Made by a program: the position numbers and the translations under genes. Source: Ostrinia nubilalis (taxonomy: Eukaryota; Arthropoda; Insecta; Lepidoptera; Crambidae). Taken from it: a stretch of 64,000 bases of DNA. Positions within the stretch are counted from its first letter, which is position 1, and every line of letters begins with the position of its first letter. Shown here piece by piece: positions 43,570 to 55,787 of this stretch. The stretch lies in assembly GCF_963855985.1 (NCBI RefSeq), contig NC_087092.1:4526001-4590000 (forward strand). Direction: 5' to 3'. Below the pieces are notes generated by a model, which had not been told where the DNA came from, did no database searches, and saw only the letters and a program-made list of their open reading frames with translations.

Positions 43570-44535
43570 ACCAGCCGAGCCTTGGCCGAGCCACACAAAA
43601 ACAGTAAATCCCAGGCTGAGTATGTCGTTATTGCAATCAATCAGAGTCCGTTTGAATAGCCAAGTTTGTAGTTAATAAAGTTCCGAAAATAAAAGCTAAA
43701 ACACAAACGAATCACAAAGAAGGATCAAGCAAGACAGCAACACAGCAAGAGTGAGTGAGAGAGAAAAGGTGATGCGAGTGAATGACAATTTGACTAACAA
43801 ATAGGGATGTCCATTTAGAATAGACATAATCGATTAAATTGATCGTTTTTGAAAAATTTTATTTTTAAACATTGTGTTGCTATAAATATTTATTTTATTT
43901 ATTTAATAGGACAACCAACAAGACATACACTGGAAGACAATCAATATTACAACGGCATGCAATAGTGGACTTATACATAAACAGTGTCTACACTTAAAGA
44001 AAAGAGTAAATATGTAAATGTAGGTAAATAAATGTGATTAAATATACATAAAATGCAATAATCCACTGAAGCGCTGCGGGCGCGGCGGATCTGCGCCCGT
44101 CTAAAGGTCTAATGATTAGACTCTAGTCTAATCGATCATACCATTATTTACTTAAATCGAATTAAAAAAGCGCATCTCTGTCTCTGCTCTGTCAATATGT
44201 CGGTGACTTTGATTTCGTTTAAATACTTTTAAAATATTTTTTCGAACTGCAACTTGTCCGATAGGTTTGGACACTTGCAAGTAAATAAATAAAATATACA
44301 TAAAATTATGGTACATACTAAGTCTTTGAAAATCTTAGGGCGATTTTTATCAATGTCCTTTGTCTGCTCGATTGCATTGATGGTAAGGAGCAATGGTATT
44401 ATCTATAATATCATTGGTAAGGAGGGACTGTTCTAAATACATATTATGATAATTGAGATGGTTGAGAATATTTCCGGGTCGATCGCTTCCACCTTCGGCC
44501 TAGATAGTACCTACCTACCTACTTATACGCCAAAC
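43570..44535. other. Unannotated region
   Basis: AT-rich with a GC-rich patch at 44068-44102. No gene. A possible dispersed repeat starts near 43897 but was not delimited. Confidence 0.35.
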
Positions 44536-44539
44536 TATC

Positions 44540-44620
44540 TTATGATTGTTATGCATTGTTAAGTAGGGTTATAATACCTAATTATGATTGTTATGCATTG
44601 TAAGTAGGGTTATAAATAAT
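44540..44620 (+). repeat. Tandem duplication of about 42 bp
   Basis: TTATGATTGTTATGCATTG then TAAGTAGGGTTATAA occurs twice back to back. Confidence 0.85.
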
Positions 44621-45679
44621 TATAATTTACATAAGCAGCAGGTCGGTTATTTTTATTTAGGCAAATGTAATATTTTAAAAGACAATACGTACGATCAGAT
44701 ATTAAGAACAAAGATAAAGATTTCTGCTGTGAAAAAAAATATAAAACAGCTAACTTCTATATCAAGTTCCAACGTCGCTATACGTACCTACCTGCTTAAT
44801 GCTACTGGATTATACGTTCATAGCTCAGAAGTTTAGTCCTTTTTCAGCAGTGTTTAGTAAGAATATTATTACAAATGGGCTTTTAGGGATTTTGTTCACA
44901 TGGAATAAACGACAAAGTTCTTAGTTACTTATCCAATAGGTAGTAGTAACATATATGTAGAAAACAGGAACTTAGATGCCAACGAAAGAAAATAGGCTAT
45001 CAAATGTTGTTTTGGGGACTTACCTTTATAAAAATATCACATTTAAAAATTCATACCATTTGTTGTTATTTAAAAAACAATGTCAATTTTGACGATTAAC
45101 TGAAAGTCTATTATCTATGAATATAGTAGCGATATATGGTATCCAGCGGCAATGGCAGTGCAAAATTTTGACAATGACTGTAGTTATCATACTTCGAGTT
45201 TGTCCATGGAGACGGCAAAAGTCCTTTAGTTGGCCATAAAGTAAACTTAACGGAAAATGTTACTTAATTGATACCGAGGCGCAACCTGGAAGCATTGCTA
45301 AGTGTGCTCCTCGTTACTGGTTCATCGTTCGTCATCGTCATTGTTCGTAAAAACCGGGTCGCGGCAGGCAAATAATAAAATTAGTCTTATGTCTTCTCCC
45401 TTATTAACTTCGATGGATAAATAGCTAAACCTCCTTGCGCGTAACTGACGTTTGTTGGAAAACCGATTTTTTCAGGCCATCGGATTTTAATTTCAAAAGT
45501 CATTGACCAATCCCAGTTCATATAATAACTATTATGACGTTTTCTATTGGCCAAAAGATTTAACTCTCTAAAAATCCGCGTGCAACCATATCCTGCTTAA
45601 ATATTGTGCACTTTATTCAGCACAGATTAAACAAGCTAAATGACAAATAGAATAGATTGAAATGACAGATTGCACTTGA
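44621..45679. other. Unannotated AT-rich region
   Basis: No gene or repeat recognised. Confidence 0.4.
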
Positions 45680-46185
45680 ATTACCCTACTGTTGTAACTA
45701 AGCTTTAAGTTTACTAAGATACCTGCATGTTAAAATTCAAGAGTCTATCTTAAGCGGTTTAGATTTTTTCATACAAAATAAATGTTTTTCCCGCTAACTC
45801 CCGTTCCCGTGGGAATTTTGCAATATCCTGTTGTAAGTAAGCTTTAACTTTTCTAAGATACCTGCATGACAAATTTCAAGCGTCTAACTTAATGGTTTAG
45901 TATTTTCATACAAAATAATTTTCCCGCTAATTCCCGTTCCCATGGGAATTGTTAAGTATCCTATAACCTGCCCAGGAGTACAAAGAATAATTGTACCAAA
46001 TTTCGTTAAAATCCGTCGAGTAGTTTTTGTTTCTATAAGGAACATACAGACAGACAGACAGACAAAAATTTTACTGATTGCATTTTTGGCATCAGTATAG
46101 ATCATTAACCACCCCCTGATAGTTATTTTGAAAATATATTTCATGTACAGAATTGACCTCTCTACAGATTTATCATAAGTATAGA
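45680..46185 (-). mobile_element. Helitron-like family A, copy 4 (3' truncated)
   Basis: The minus strand begins TCTATACTTATGATAAATCT after A, passes the GACAGACAGACAG tract, and includes two tandem units. The CTAG end is absent. Confidence 0.65.
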
Positions 46186-46201
46186 TAATTATAGATTATG
46201 C

Positions 46202-46857
46202 GTTTTTAGGGTTCCGTAGCCAAATGGCAAAAAACGGAACCCTTATAGATTCGTCATGTCTGTCTGTCTGTCCGTCCGTCTGTCCGTCCATATGTCACAG
46301 CCATTTTTTCCGAAACTATAAGAGCTATACTGTTGAAACTTGGTAAGTGATGTATTCTGTGAACCGCATTAAGATTTTGATGCAAAAATAAAAAAATAAT
46401 AATAAATATTGGGGGCTCCCCATACTTAGATAGAACTGAAACTCAAAAATATTTTTTTCATCAAACACATACGTGTGGGGTATCTATGGATAGGTCTTCA
46501 AAAATGATATCGAGGTTTCTAAAATACTTTTTTTCTAAACCGAATAGTTTGCGTGACAGACGCTTCCAAAGTGGAAAAAAGTTGGTCCCCCCCCCCCCTT
46601 CTAACTTCTAAAATAAGAAAATGAAAAATCTAAAAAAAACATATGATGTACATTACTATAAAAACTACCAACGAAAATTGTTTTGAACGAGATCTAGTAA
46701 GTAGTTTTTTTTAATACCTCGTAAATCGTAAACCGCTTATTACCGCGTAATCTTTCTTACAAACAACTTAAATTAAAAAATAATAATTTTAATTTCATAA
46801 ATCAATGGTACGGAACCCTTTGTGCGTGAGTCCGACACGCACTTGGCCGGTTTTTTC
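46202..46857 (+). repeat. Dispersed repeat with AGGGTTCCGTA start and ACTTGGCCGG end
   Basis: About 650 bp with CTGTCTGTCTGTCCGTCCGT at 46259, GGTACGGAACCC near 46807, and GTGCGTGAGTCCGACACGCA before the end. I recognise this type as common in moth genomes but cannot name the family with confidence. A run of C residues lies at 46587-46599. Confidence 0.55.
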
Positions 46858-46859
46858 TT

Positions 46860-47689
46860 TAATAACAACTGTCTACAGCATTTTTGCGCACGGGTTATGC
46901 ATAGCTTATTTTTATTGCTTTAATAACTAGAAATAAGAATGACAACAAAAAATTGTTCTGAATTTGCTTTTATGTGTAAAAAATAGAAAAATTCATATAA
47001 ATGAATGTATGAAACATGAACATAGAGATGATTTAATTTGTTGCCAAATATTTTTTTTTCTTTCTTTCTTCCATTCTTTCTAATTATTAAAACATACCAA
47101 ACATCCATTTAAGATTCATTCTCACAAGAGAAAATTTAAAATAGAGTCCAAATATTTATTAAAAATGTAAAGTTCTAATCTCCTCTCATGTTCTATAGAA
47201 GATTTTTCTCATAAAAATCTAACCCTATGACGCTTTCAGTATACTGGCCTTGGTAACGTCGTCTTTCAAATCCCACTATATTTTGATGAAAGCGTGCCCC
47301 TTGTTCTTGCGAATAAGCCCCCATAATTATCTTTAAATATATCCCAATGAGAATGTGACGTGCATCTTTAGAGACATTTTACTATGAAGATGGAAAATTC
47401 AAATCGCTATAACTTCTTAAAAAGCAAATATTATTTTCGATTTGTAATCGCACTTTTTTATATAAATTTGCTTATATAATCAGAATATAATAAGTAAAAT
47501 CCATGCGCAAAAAAAAATTTTTTTTTTGTTGACCGGTGTAATGCGCGCAATGTGCTTGCTAAAAAAAACCTTCTAGGAACTTTACACCATCTAGGAACTA
47601 GGTACATAATATTCCAATTATTAATTGATGACACTAATAACTAATAGCATGAATCTATAATGTAACCACTGACTCAGAAATCTGAAAGA
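46860..47689. other. Unannotated AT-rich region
   Basis: Low-complexity TTTC repeats near 47052. No gene. Confidence 0.4.
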
Positions 47690-47935
47690 AAGAGATAGAA
47701 TAAAATAACGTTACTTAACGATACTTCTAGTATGTAATTTGGTATCGTTACCAATACCAGACCATGGTAACATTATCACTTACCGGTAAAATTATCGATA
47801 ACGGTATGTCAGCTTAACGGTAAAGGCCATGCAAAGTATCGTTACCGGGTATAACGTTACCTTTGCTATTAACGTTATCGTCGTCTGGCAAAGGTAACGA
47901 TACCTGAATTTTAACGGTATTCAAAAACCTGCACG
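47690..47935. repeat. Cluster of GTAACGATACC motifs on both strands
   Basis: GGTATCGTTACC, GTAACGATACC and close variants occur repeatedly in 47700-47910. Such clusters resemble subterminal regions of hAT-type elements, but no ends or duplication were found. Confidence 0.4.
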
Positions 47936-47953
47936 CCGCTGCTCTTGCGCATG

Positions 47954-48016
47954 TGACGTCACCCATCGCCGGCGCACGTAAATACCGCGCGCAGCCGCCG
48001 CTCGGGCCAGTCAGTC
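47954..48016 (+). promoter_or_regulatory. Possible RNA polymerase II core promoter: CRE, TATA-like box, initiator
   Basis: TGACGTCA (47954-47961), then GTAAATA (47978-47984), then CAGTCAGTC about 30 bp later (near 48009), in an otherwise unusual GC-rich island. The spacing is that of an insect TATA-initiator promoter. No convincing open frame follows, so the transcript is unknown. Confidence 0.35.
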
Positions 48017-48125
48017 TCAGGCGCGCGGCGCGTGCGGTCAAGCGGTGGAGCAATATTGATGATGCGATGACGTATGAGCTAGGTGGCTACAGCCTTATGG
48101 AGAGATGCTAGACATGAAAAATTTA

Positions 48126-48385
48126 AGGCTGGGTTTGCACCATCTTACTTTACTATAACAAACGGAACTATTCCCACCTCTCGTTCCCACCGCTGCAACT
48201 CCTGTGTGGCCAGGATCTACAGCTTAACAGCCATAAAAACCCAACCAATGAAGGTCAATTAGTTTGTCCCTACTATAACAATTTTTACAATTGTTTTACT
48301 ATAACAAACGTCAAAAATATGTCAAACTCCATACAAAAAACACCGGTTATAGTTACGGTTAAAGTTAGGTAGTTCAACTCAGCCT
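48126..48385. mobile_element. MITE family M, copy 2, carrying a retroposed insert
   Basis: Ends AGGCTGGGTTTGCACCA and a reverse-complement partner near 48370-48385, with internal AAACGTCAAAAATATGTC. It is split by 48165-48294. Confidence 0.75.
48165..48294. mobile_element. 130-bp insert with a 16-bp target duplication
   Basis: TTTACTATAACAAACG is perfectly repeated at 48149-48164 and 48295-48310, typical of target-primed retroposition. The insert starts GAACTATTCCCACCTCTCG. Identity unknown; no poly(A). Confidence 0.75.
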
Positions 48386-48509
48386 AAAAAGGTTTTAAGG
48401 ACTTCTCCTGTGGACACATTGCAAAGTAAACTAACAGTAGGCTGATATTTTTTTAATAGTGAAAGAGAAAATGCTTACAGAAAAATTCTCCTAAATCTAT
48501 ACTAATCTA

Positions 48510-48726
48510 TCTATACTAATATTATAAAAGCGAAAGTAACTCTGTCTGTCTGTCTCTCTTTCACGCCTAAACCGATTTTGATGAAATTTGGCATAGAGAT
48601 AGTTTGAGTCCCGAGAAAGGACATAGGATAGTTTTTATCCCGGTTTTTGAAACAGGGACGCACGCGATAAAGTTTTTCTGTGACAGACAAAATTCCACGC
48701 AGGCGAAGCCGCGGGCGGAAAGCTAG
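48510..48726 (+). mobile_element. Helitron-like family B, copy 2
   Basis: TCTATACTAATATTATAAAA start, CTGTCTGTCTGTCTC tract, GCCGCGGGCGG stem-like end and CTAG before T. Confidence 0.72.
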
Positions 48727-51700
48727 TATTGCTATAAATCCAATCAAATGTAAATAAGCCTACGATAACAATTTTCACAATTACTAGACGGCCAGAGATA
48801 CCTATATTACTTCAATTAGTCTGAAAACAGTCTGGGTTATAGCCTTGACTATTGAGGTTAATATTATTCTATTTTATCAAAATATTTTGTCTGCGGCGAT
48901 GAGTCATGATTTATTGGGCAGTATTTGTCTATGATATTTTAATTCACAGAAATGGTAGAGTATTTAAAATAACAACGGCGGGATGGTATGAAGGAATTTT
49001 TGCACCATTTATGCCCTAAGTGTTACTTTTGAGCCCAAAATCAATAAACAAATTCAGTCTTTAGTGTTCTTGGGCGGGCTGCGCCCTTTTTCTCAACTGG
49101 CATCCGCAGAATACCAGTGGTCGTGACGCGCTCTCTGACGTCACGGCTTATACTGAGCAGATGCCATTTTGGTGCGTGTACTCTGTTTTTTTGTATTTAA
49201 GTTGTTATTTATTTTTAATGCTTTAAATACTCGCATCAAAGAAACACTTTTCTATCTTTCTTCTTTCTTTCATTTTTTAATTTCCGATTCCTAGCTTTAA
49301 ACTCTCCTTAACTTTTATAACCCTTTTTTTCAAAACGGCACGAATTACAACCACATACGATATTCCAATGTTAAGCTGGAAGTATATGGACGTAATGGGA
49401 CTCCAAAAAGAATATTAAATCATCAGCAGTGTGGCCGTAACTCGTAATCGTTCCGGGAACGGCCTGGCGCTGCGCCAGCGCTGCAACTTGGAGTAAAGGC
49501 CGTTATTCTTTTATACCTTTATCGCTGAGAAACGACCGAGGGGTTAATTCTGTGAAATTTTTGAGTCTCTTACTGCTATCTCATCTAGAGAACTATCATG
49601 TTTATTATATTGTGTGAATGATTGAGACAAAGGTCACTTGCAACCCTATTAGTGGCCTAATTATGTGCTCTCCTAAACCAGGAATAAAGATTAGTTTGGC
49701 CAAACAGTCTTCTACAGTGCTATGTGGAAATGCGGTAAGCATGTCCCAGGCCGTAAGTTGTGTAAGTACAGTGAATAAATAAATAACTGATCAGGATGAT
49801 ACACTCACATATCGCAAGAGCACTCAGTCAGTGATAAAGATAAGTCTGATTTAAATATTGTTTACTACTTTATTATTACAATAGAAAGAATTTCACAAAA
49901 TATTATTACAATATCCAATGAGTCTATCACACGCAACAGCATGAGGATGAGCAAGACAGAGAGATTTCTTAATGAGGGATCTAGTTTTCAGCACCAGAAG
50001 CCTGTTTTACGGCTCCAGCTATTTCATCTAGAGCCATTATTATTGCAGACTCTAGCTAGATGGTTCGTTAAATAATTTAGTCTCATTATAAATTCAGTAA
50101 TAGCCGTTAAAATAACCAAAACCCTAGCCGTTTCATTAAATAGCGAGTTTCAGACGAGAATAGTCCCAAAATTTCAAATTTCTGGGAATTATGTTTTAAT
50201 TAACTTGTCTTAATTTAATAAAGTTTACGAATTTATGTTTTTAAGATGAAGTATGTTTTAATAAAATAGTTAATAAGACTATTTTGTATTGGTTAATAAT
50301 AAAAATTACAGGTATAAAATAATGGTAAAAAAAGTGTAAAATAGTAACTTTACACTTCTTTTAATATTTTTGAAAGTATCATTATCATTTTAGTTAGGGT
50401 GTGGGCGTTACGTTGTCGACTTTGTATAATCTGTATTTATTTTATTACGGCTCAGCTAAAGCGTTTTACTTACTGTGTGAAATACTCCTTCTAAGTAACA
50501 ATTGACCTAAAAACAGGGGATTATTACGCCAACATAGTAACACCTAAACGTTCACAGCCCAAAGTTAACAGCCGGGTTATTAAAAAAATCATGAAAATGA
50601 GAAATTTTCTGTAAAATGAGTCGTTATTAATCACATACAAAAACTGTTATTTCTTATTCAAAAAGTTTTGTTACATAAGAATAAAAGTATTCTTTGAGCA
50701 TGCAGCACAGTTTACTTAATACAAGTTAAAAAAAATAAGACAGGGAGATTGGTTTTTCACTTTAAGTGAATTTCTAGACCATCAACAGTTTCAAATTCCA
50801 ATAGTACAGCTGTATCTTAAACTAGTCGGCTAGTCGGCTGTCCTCCTTATTCTGGCCTAGTAAACAAACTTTCGTTATCTACCCGCGATTCTAGTTCGAA
50901 ACCCAATCAAGCGGGTACGGCGATTAGCGCGTCACTAGTCGGCGGCTTATCGACTAGTACTGGCTGAATTGTTAACTAGTTTAAGAAGTTTGTGATACAC
51001 CCTCGCCTGAATACCGGGGGAGTTACCTCAAATCGATCTGGAACCGATCTGTTTAAAATTAGCGCTAAGTTTGTGGTAGACAACTTGCGTCAGCGGTTTA
51101 GGGTGGTACAAAGAAGCACAGAATTTGTTGCTAGGCTGCTTGTTAGGTTAAAAGAAAAAAAATATCGAATGCCAGACAAATACAAATGAATTGTTAAGGC
51201 TTCGATGTTGCTCGTTTGTAGCTTATAGAGTTAGTTTCTTTGAAGATAATGGTCCAGAGCGTCTTCATTGAAACTGAAACTATAGAATATTTTTTATGAA
51301 TCGATCAATAAATAATCGTATTTTTAATAAAATATCGATCCGAAATGTCGGTCCCAATGCAATGCTTCGCATTTATGACAATTAAGAGTTACACGAGTTT
51401 AATTAAGACGTTTTTTAATTCGAAACATCATTTCGAATGATAAATCCAATTTGAAGATACGTACGACACTAACAAAAATAAGGTCAACTATCGAGTGTTT
51501 GTCCAAGACGTAAAATATTACCATAACAATATCACAGAAACAAAGCGTCTTATCCAACGGTATGAAACTGAGGACGATATTCTTTGCTGGAATAGCTGAA
51601 AATGAAAAATCGGCTTAGAGTAAAAGGAGAGGAAAGTAGAGTGAATCAATTTTTCACCTCTTCGTCGCGACGTATCTGCGAGTGAACATTTTTTACGACG

Positions 51701-53179
51701 TTTTATGGTGTGTTTTTTCTAGTTGCCTGAATCTGCCAAAATAACAACAAAACTGTATTATACGGTCTAGCTAGTTAGGGTAAAAACTAGTAAAAGGAAA
51801 AAATGCACAAAAAAGGCTCGAATCTTATCACAGCCACCTTGAAAGAAAACCACCCTATTTGGTTAGAAAATCACGTTTTCACCTAACAAAGAAAGGTTCG
51901 CCGTGTCGAATAGAAATGTTCCTAGAACGCGTGCTAAATTAGTTTAATGAACTTCGTGGTATACGGCAATGGGAAAGAAATTCAATTTGTATTGCAATAG
52001 ATCCTTCGCCATTTTTTTGCATAAGCATACTTCACACAGTTCTTAAGTATACGGTGTAGATATTATAGGTCAAAAGAATGTGCTGTTGGAATAGGTTTTA
52101 ACTTGTTTGAAAACTAAAATCTCTTTACCTTCACCTGAACAAGTGCCCTCTGTATGACTCAGACTAAGGCTCTACCTTACTATAATCCACTGGAAAAAGC
52201 TAGCAAGGACTTAGGTCTTTTCAAAATCACACTTTTTTACTCGATTCTAACCAATTTCTTTCCAAAATCTGCTTCAAACTTTCACACAAATTTAGAATAA
52301 GTAATAAGTTTAATTCTCTCAAAGCTTTTACAATGCAGAAGAGGAATGCAAAGAATTTCCAATTCGATTTGATCCTAATGTTATTTGAATCGGTTTGATT
52401 GATCTTCACAAAGTTAACAAATGCGGATAACGGCGCGGGGGGATAATTCAGAGTTGGAATAGATAATATTCTTTATTGGTCTGTGTTTTATATAAAAAAC
52501 GATTAAGTTGAAATAATTCGCTTTTTTACATTCTGTATCCAGTCTGCGCCGAAAAATTTGGCAATTAGAGTACAAGTTTTGCTAAAAATTTACTAACACA
52601 GACAGAATTGTTTCAGTGATGTCTGAAATGATAAATGATTTGGGGGTTCTGTTAGACCTATAAATCCTTGACTGGATTTCACTCGACTCGACATACGTGA
52701 CACTTTTGTTATTGTTTCTAATTTGATAAGGATATTGCGAGCTTGAAGTAATAAAGATGAATTTGTGTTTCGGGAAATACTAACATAGGACGCAATCGAT
52801 TGAAGGACTAAGTATTTAAAAAAAAGCCATGATTTATGTTTCAGCACAAAAATAACTCTACTATAGACTTTTCTACTAGGTACTCTAGACAACTTTTTAC
52901 TATAGTTAACCCCAACTATAGAGTCTATGGTATATTTGTTTGGCCTTAACATACTTTGAGCATCATACAAAGATACAACGGAGTATTAGAAAGCACTATC
53001 TTCGAATAAAAATTTATTATCACAGAAAAAATCCGTGCAATAAACCAGAAACTCGCGCCGGCCGTTTAATTCAATAACAATCTGCTACGCCAGTGACATG
53101 CCAAGTTATTCGCCATGTTCGATCCGATTAAATAATGCTCTGCGGGGCTTTGCACCGTTAGTGATGGGAAAAAAGTGTA
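48727..53179. other. Long unannotated AT-rich region
   Basis: Contains scattered frames of 60-125 codons (for example 52593-52970 minus) with no recognisable domains. A TTTC-rich tract lies near 49255. A weak inverted repeat around ACTAGTCGGC lies at 50816-50986. No gene supported. Confidence 0.4.
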
Positions 53180-53306
53180 AGGCTGAGTTGCACCACCTAA
53201 CTTTAACAATAACTAGGTAGGTATAACATAATCGGTGTGTTTTGTATGGAGTTTGACAGATTTATGACGTTTGTCAAAGTCAAAGTAAGATGGTGAAACC
53301 CAGCCT
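53180..53306. mobile_element. MITE family M, copy 3
   Basis: AGGCTGAGTTGCACCACC start, GGTGAAACCCAGCCT end, TA on both sides. Confidence 0.85.
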
Positions 53307-53468
53307 TAAATCGTGAAATATTACAGTACAATGTGGCTATACAGTTGACCTGTACATTTTTAATTTTATTTTATTTTTTATAATTCTCTACGCGTTGCAA
53401 GAAACTGTGCTATTTTTTTTGCATTGCGGCCTATTAAAAATAGTATTAAACGAAAAAACCTTTTCACT

Positions 53469-54098
53469 AGAGATGGGTTATACTAGGTAAATTTGATACT
53501 AGGTGCACCTATTCCTAGTATTTATTAATACTCGATCCAAATACCTGTTCCACCTAGTACGTAGTAATTTAGCATACTTGACGCGACTAGTGCGGACTAA
53601 TCCACGTAATATGACTTTAAAATACAATTTTCTTTGAAAAGATACAACCGTAGTATGAATAATGCAATTTGAAATTGAATAATAATTTTATTCCTCCCTT
53701 CATACTTCAACAGGCTTAGGACTGTCAACTTAAAAATTGGCGTATTTAAAAGATATCAATTTCATAAAAATATTTACATATTTTTTCTTATTTACATGAA
53801 TATGGTTTGACTACGTTTGTGTGCGTTTGCTTCGTCGCGCTCAAATTTGTTTGGTCAGTCAGAGACGGAGTGAATCTCTACGTTCGCACATAAGCTTAGC
53901 GAGAAATACTAGGTGCGCGTAATACACGACTACGGATTACGCAATAATAACCTCTATTACTTTGACAGTAGGGTCGGAAATCGTGTAATTTATAAAATAC
54001 TAGGTGGATCAAGTATTTTAAAAATTAGAATAGGTGCCGCCTAGTACTGTAAAATACCTAGTGTGTGGATCTGTTCTAGTAAATACGTCTCATCTCTA
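53469..54098. mobile_element. About 630-bp MITE with ACTAGGT-rich ends, possibly hAT
   Basis: TAGAGATGGG and CATCTCTA form the ends. Subterminal regions repeat ACTAGGT and CACCTAGTA, and GAATAGGTGC and its complement pair. An 8-bp duplication could not be confirmed. No coding frame. Confidence 0.6.
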
Positions 54099-55207
54099 CA
54101 GTTTTCACCATTAAGTAAAAGCGCTTATACGCGTCCGAGTATTAACCCTTCTATTGCTTCAGCAGAAAACAGTTAGTAGAAGTACTAAAAAGTAGCAGTG
54201 CAGAAAACTCGGACTTTTGTAAGAACTTACCTAAAATTATATGTGAGCTAGGCAGGCAGTTATTACAATCTAAACATTTCTGTGTATAATCCAGGATATA
54301 CCATCATTTACCTGTTGGTTTATTCTAGTCAATCACAAACCAGGGGACCTTTACGTTTGGAATTTGGAAAAAGTATCCCATGTGACCGTAATAAATACTC
54401 AATAGACGTATTTTTAGAAGGGTGAAAATGAGGGTTTAGGGGAACAGTATATTTACACGGACAATGTGGCAGCTGGCGCATTTTTAACAGACGGGTTGTA
54501 TCACCATCCGTAAAAATAACGGGTTTAAAAAGAAGGAAATAGGCTTTTTGGTAAATGAAAGCATCTCTTCTCGTTATGAAATGTAGAAATCTATATACAG
54601 GGTGTCCCGTAATGTAACGTCAAGCCGGAACTGGGTGTTGAGGCAAGTTATACTGGTTATCAGAAAAATATAAAAAAAAATCTATGTGGCATTTTGTCAA
54701 AATAATAGGCATTTAAAAAAAATCAAAAAATTCTACTCCCGGTGACGGTCTTTTTACTCGTGTTGCCACAAATCTTCACTTTTTCCAAATTTTTTTTTGT
54801 TATGAAACCCTGAATAATGCTTCTCTAAATTGTTATCAAAATTACAAAACCAGCTGCTCCAACTTGGATGAAAAAAATACATTATTCCCAAAAAAAATAT
54901 CAAAATAAAAATTTTGCCTAGTTTAAACTGACTGTACTGAAAAAAAATTGTACTACGCGAGTGTGGCAAGTGACGTCATAATTTGGCGCATTTAGTAAGG
55001 ATTCCAAAATGGTATAACACTTTGTAAAATCTTGGTGTAATTGTCGACAATTTTTGTTTATTGGAAATAATCCCGTATTTAACTTTATCTACCTTGGTTA
55101 AAAATATTATTCTAATGTGCCCAAAATTCAAGTTTCTGGCTTAAGTGAGGTGGAGAAGCCATTTTAAAAGGTATGAGCGGGACGGAGAGAGCCATCTTAC
55201 TTAGCAA

Positions 55208-55787
55208 CAGGGATGTTATGGATATCCGTAACCGTAACCGAAACTATCGGATATCCGAAATAAAAAAATATCTATAACTGTAACCGAAACTGATTCAAAA
55301 GTTACGGATAGTTTCGGATAAAGGCGGAGTCTAAGGGTACAATTCCAAACTGCAAAACTATGAAATCTGCAGTATACACGCCGCAGCTGCAATGCCGCGC
55401 TGCCGATTTCATAGTTTTGCAGTTTGCGGTCTGCGGCCCGTCTTGGAATTGTACCTTAAATCTTAATATTTGTTACCAACTTGTCTGGCATTCGCTGGCA
55501 CCATCTAATATGCCAGCCTGTTTTACCTTTATCATACATAGGTGTCGTCTTAGTTGGTACATAAAGTAGCTATGTGGGTCACGCTCACGCAGCATCTTGC
55601 TATTTGTATTATACCTACATTTTTGAAATTCTAATAATTCCGTAAACGAAATTATCCGAAACTTTCGGATAATCTGAAATGATTTCATATCCGTGACCGT
55701 AACCGAAACCGGTATAATATTATTCTAATATCCGTAACCGTATCCATAACCGAAACTTCATATCCTTATTATCCCTGTTACCAAGTA
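55208..55787. mobile_element. MITE nested in the foldback loop, hAT-like ends
   Basis: CAGGGATG...ATCCCTG ends. Subterminal TATCCGTAACCG and CCGAAAC motifs repeat on both sides. The 8-bp flanks are not identical, so superfamily is tentative. Confidence 0.65.
55332..55458. mobile_element. Palindromic MITE, innermost level of the nest
   Basis: TACAATTCCAAACTGCAAAA and TATGAAATC on the left are mirrored by GATTTCATAGTTTTGCAG and GGAATTGTAC on the right. GC-rich loop. Confidence 0.75.

Noticed and set aside
50816..50986. Inverted repeat around ACTAGTCGGC as a MITE
   Set aside because: Only about 12 terminal bases pair and no target duplication was found.
54754..54969. Mirrored frames MPHSRST... 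on both strands (also 56083-56277)
   Set aside because: Again the two arms of a foldback element.
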